Shown here in pieces: positions 61,429 through 64,000 of a stretch of DNA of 64,000 nt; position 1 is the stretch's first letter, and the number at the start of each line of letters is the position of its first letter. This DNA is from Streptomyces liliiviolaceus. Lineage in GTDB: Bacteria > Actinomycetota > Actinomycetes > Streptomycetales > Streptomycetaceae. A program made the position numbers and the translations under genes. The notes below the pieces were generated by a model. That model ran no database searches. It saw nothing but the letters and a program-made list of their open reading frames with translations, and was not told the origin of the DNA. The stretch lies in the NCBI RefSeq assembly GCF_018070025.1, contig NZ_JAGPYQ010000001.1, positions 7,130,001 through 7,194,000 of the forward strand, given 5' to 3'.

Positions 61429-63852
61429 CTACGCCGTGTTCGTCAGGTGTTCCGGGCGGACCGGTGTCCTGTTGAGTTCCAGGCCCGTCGCGTTGCGGAT
61501 CGCCGCAAGGACGGCCGGGGTGGACGACAGGGTCGGGGCCTCGCCGATGCCGCGGAGCCCGTACGGCGCGTGGTCGTCGGCGAGTTCGAGCACGTCGACG
61601 GGGATGGTCGGCGTGTCGAGGATCGTGGGGATGAGGTAGTCGGTGAAGGACGGGTTCCTGACCTTCGCCGTGACGGGGTCGACGATGATCTCCTCCATCA
61701 CCGCGATGCCCAGGCCCTGGGTCGTACCGCCCTGGATCTGGCCGAGGACGGACAGCGGGTTGAGCGCCTTGCCGACATCCTGCGCGCAGGCCAGTTCGAT
61801 GACCTTCACCAGGCCGAGTTCGGTGTCCACCTCGACGACCGCGCGGTGGGCGGCGAACGAGTACTGGACGTGGCCGTTGCCCTGTCCGGTACGCAGGTCG
61901 AAAGCCTCGGTCGGCCGGTGCCGCCACTCCTCCTCGACCTCGACGGCCTCGTCTTCGAGGACGTCGGCCAGATCGGCCAGGACCTCGCCGCCGTCGGTGA
62001 CGACCTTGCCGCCCTCCAGGAGGAGTTCGGCGCTCGCCCAGGCCGGGTGGTACGTACCGAGCTTGCGGCGGCCGATCTCCAGGACCTTCTCGCGGACCAG
62101 CTCGCACGCGTTCTTCACGGCGCCGCCGGTGACGTACGTCTGGCGGGACGCCGAGGTCGAACCGGCCGAGCCCACCTGTGTGTCCGCCGGCTGGATCGTC
62201 ACCTGGGCGACGCCCAGCTCGGTGCGGGCGATCTGCGCGTGGACGGTGACCCCGCCCTGGCCGACCTCCGCCATGGCGGTGTGGACGGTCGCGACGGGTT
62301 CGCCGCCGACGACCTCCATACGGACCTTTGCGGTCGAGTAGTCGTCGAAGCCCTCGGAGAAGCCGACGTTCTTGATGCCGACCGCGTAGCCGACACCCCG
62401 TACGACGCCTTCGCCGTGGGTGGTGTTGGAGAGGCCGCCGGGGAGCTGGCGGACGTCCGCCGCCTCGCCGGCCGCGAGCCACTGCTGCTCCGGCGGCATG
62501 GGCATCGCCTTGACGCGGCGCAGGAGTTCGGCGACCGGGGCGGGCGAGTCGACGGGCTGGCCGGTGGGCATCAGCGTGCCCTGGGACATCGCGTTGAGCT
62601 GCCGGAACTCGACCCGGTCGATGCCCACCGCGTCGGCGAGCTTGTCCATCTGCGCCTCGTAGGCGAAGCACGCCTGGACCGCGCCGAAGCCGCGCATGGC
62701 GCCGCAGGGCGGGTTGTTGGAGTAGAGGGCGATGGCCTCGATGTCGACGTCTTCGAGGACGTACGGGCCGACCGCCAGGGATGCGGCGTTGCCGACGACC
62801 GCCGGGGACGCGGAGGCGTACGCGCCGCCGTCCAGGACGATCCGGCACTTCATGTGGGTCAGCTTCCCGTCCTTCGTCGCCCCGTGCTCGTAGTGGAGCT
62901 TCGCGGGATGGCGGTGGACGTGGCCGAAGAAGGACTCGAAGCGGTTGTAGACGATCTTGACCGGTTTGCCGGTGCGGAGCGCCAGCAGACAGGCGTGGAT
63001 CTGCATGGACAGGTCCTCGCGGCCTCCGAAGGCGCCGCCGACGCCGGACAGCGTCATCCGCACCTTGTCCTCGGGCAGTCCGAGGACCGGGGCGATCTGG
63101 CGCAGGTCGGAGTGCAGCCACTGGGTGGCGACGTACAGGTCGACGCCGCCGTCCTCGGCCGGTACGGCGAGGCCCGACTCGGGGCCCAGGAACGCCTGGT
63201 CCTGCATGCCGAAGGTGTACTCGCCCTCGACGATGTGATCGGCTCGCCGCCGGGCCGCCTCGACGTCGCCGCGGACGATCGGCTGGCGGTGGACGATGTT
63301 CGGGTGGGAGACGTGCCCGATGTGGTGGTCTCCGCGGCCCTCGTGGATCAGCGGGGCGTCCGGCGCGGTGGCCGAGGCCTCGTCCGTGACGACCGGCAGC
63401 TCCTTGTACTCCACCTTGATCTTGGCGGCGGCGCGGCGGGCGGTCTCGGGGTGGTCGGCGGCCACGATCGCGACGGGCTCGCCGTGGTGGCGTACGCGGC
63501 CGTGGGCCAGTACCGGGGTGTCCTGGATCTCCAGGCCGTAGTTCTTCACGGCGGTCGGCAGGTCGTCGTACGTCAGGACCGCGTAGACGCCGGGCGTCGC
63601 GAGGGCCTCGCCGGTGTCGATGGAGAGGATCTCGGCGTGCGCGACCGTGGAGCGCAGGATCTGGCCCCAGAGCATGTCCTCGTGCCACATGTCGGAGGAG
63701 TACGCGAACTCGCCGGTGACCTTGAGGGTGCCGTCCGGGCGGAGCGTGGACTCGCCGATGCCGCCCTTGGTCCGCGAACCCTGGGTGACCTTCGTGGGCG
63801 TACCGACGGGAGCGGTGGCGCGGGCCCCGTCGGCGGTGGTGTCGGTAGCCAT
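61429..63852 (-). CDS. Xanthine dehydrogenase molybdopterin-binding subunit
   Basis: This 807-residue large subunit binds Moco and oxidises hypoxanthine and xanthine. The conserved blocks GVGGAFGGRED (about residue 270), GGAYASASP, RGFGAVQACFAYE and the catalytic Glu in LRGIGEAP near the C-terminus are present. The ATG at 63852 lies 2 bp after the [2Fe-2S] subunit stop. The FAD-subunit gene is not visible and may lie beyond the window. The length and order match Streptomyces pucD-type genes. Confidence 0.93.
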   Translation of the reverse strand: MATDTTADGARATAPVGTPTKVTQGSRTKGGIGESTLRPDGTLKVTGEFAYSSDMWHEDMLWGQILRSTVAHAEILSIDTGEALATPGVYAVLTYDDLPTAVKNYGLEIQDTPVLAHGRVRHHGEPVAIVAADHPETARRAAAKIKVEYKELPVVTDEASATAPDAPLIHEGRGDHHIGHVSHPNIVHRQPIVRGDVEAARRRADHIVEGEYTFGMQDQAFLGPESGLAVPAEDGGVDLYVATQWLHSDLRQIAPVLGLPEDKVRMTLSGVGGAFGGREDLSMQIHACLLALRTGKPVKIVYNRFESFFGHVHRHPAKLHYEHGATKDGKLTHMKCRIVLDGGAYASASPAVVGNAASLAVGPYVLEDVDIEAIALYSNNPPCGAMRGFGAVQACFAYEAQMDKLADAVGIDRVEFRQLNAMSQGTLMPTGQPVDSPAPVAELLRRVKAMPMPPEQQWLAAGEAADVRQLPGGLSNTTHGEGVVRGVGYAVGIKNVGFSEGFDDYSTAKVRMEVVGGEPVATVHTAMAEVGQGGVTVHAQIARTELGVAQVTIQPADTQVGSAGSTSASRQTYVTGGAVKNACELVREKVLEIGRRKLGTYHPAWASAELLLEGGKVVTDGGEVLADLADVLEDEAVEVEEEWRHRPTEAFDLRTGQGNGHVQYSFAAHRAVVEVDTELGLVKVIELACAQDVGKALNPLSVLGQIQGGTTQGLGIAVMEEIIVDPVTAKVRNPSFTDYLIPTILDTPTIPVDVLELADDHAPYGLRGIGEAPTLSSTPAVLAAIRNATGLELNRTPVRPEHLTNTA

Positions 63853-63854
63853 CG

Positions 63855-64000
63855 TCAGACCGCCTCTCCCTGACGGGCGGCCGCCAGGCGGACCGCGTCC
63901 ATGATCTTCTCGTAGCCGGTGCAGCGGCAGAGGTTGCCCGAGAGCGCCTCGCGGATGTCCGCGTCGGTCGGGGTCGGGTTGCGCTCCAGCATCTCGTCGG
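63855..64000 (-). CDS. [2Fe-2S] xanthine dehydrogenase subunit, C-terminal end
   Basis: This is the last 48 residues of a protein whose start lies beyond the window. NLCRCTGYEKIMDAV carries the second Cys pair of the xanthine dehydrogenase small subunit [2Fe-2S] clusters. The end RLAAARQGEAV is followed by TGA at 63855-63857. The gene precedes the molybdenum subunit by 2 bp, so both are translated from one message. Confidence 0.9.
   Translation of the reverse strand, partial: DEMLERNPTPTDADIREALSGNLCRCTGYEKIMDAVRLAAARQGEAV

Noticed and set aside
61175..63688. An 837-codon - strand frame overlapping the xanthine dehydrogenase gene
   Set aside because: It is another frame of the same DNA; the Moco subunit with conserved motifs occupies 61429-63852.
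1..64000. tRNA, rRNA, transposase or phage integrase genes
   Set aside because: None was recognised by eye on either strand.

Overview
The window is about 64 kb of very GC-rich DNA with short intergenic gaps, many 4-bp start/stop overlaps, SARP and ECF regulators, class III lanthipeptide genes and only a few TTA leucine codons. All of this points to a Streptomyces chromosome or a close relative. No rRNA, tRNA, phage genes, insertion sequences or CRISPR arrays were seen.

Layout. 1-9.4 kb: the C-terminal part of a LuxR-type (LAL) regulator, a secreted trypsin, a winged-helix protein, CorA, a VOC protein, a YtrA-type GntR/ABC transporter operon with a perfect operator, and a hypothetical protein. 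9.5-16.9 kb: a class III lanthipeptide cluster on the + strand. It contains a precursor with a Ser/Cys-rich tail, a LanKC synthetase, an MFS exporter, and two luciferase-like flavin monooxygenases flanking a flavin reductase. 17.1-26.3 kb: a convergent operon on the - strand. A SARP/NB-ARC regulator lies upstream, separated by 184 bp that include four 19-bp tandem repeats. It is followed by a radical SAM/SPASM enzyme, a haem-oxygenase-like iron redox enzyme, an 80-residue peptide, a zinc-ribbon/adenylate cyclase/ATPase/TPR protein, a cytosolic subtilisin and a GAF protein. This is the strongest candidate for a poorly described peptide-modification system, and it abuts the lanthipeptide operon tail to tail.

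26.6-29.0 kb: an XRE regulator, an ImmA/IrrE-like HExxH protein with a TTA codon, and a polytopic membrane protein. 29.2-36.8 kb: a secreted lipase, a kinase/degenerate-kinase/response-regulator trio, two alpha/beta hydrolases, and a frameshifted matrixin fused to four DUF4214-like repeats. 37-48.7 kb: a second SARP; an MMPL transporter/response regulator/histidine kinase operon divergent from an LmeA-like lipid-binding gene, with OmpR-type repeated boxes between them; TMEM175 and TetR genes sharing a palindromic operator; a membrane-anchored protein; and an ECF sigma factor next to a Met/His-rich membrane protein.

49.7-55 kb: a sugar ABC transporter operon divergent from a Gfo/Idh/MocA oxidoreductase, with a LacI-type operator half way between. 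55-58 kb: an SRPBCC protein, a TetR regulator divergent from a saccharopine-reductase-like gene, and a TOPRIM protein. 58.2-64 kb: a purine catabolism block with XdhC, an NCS2 purine permease, the xanthine dehydrogenase molybdenum subunit, and the end of its [2Fe-2S] subunit running off the window. A Streptomyces-type intergenic repeat (core close to AGGGGCGCGGGGAACTGCGC) occurs at both ends of the window.
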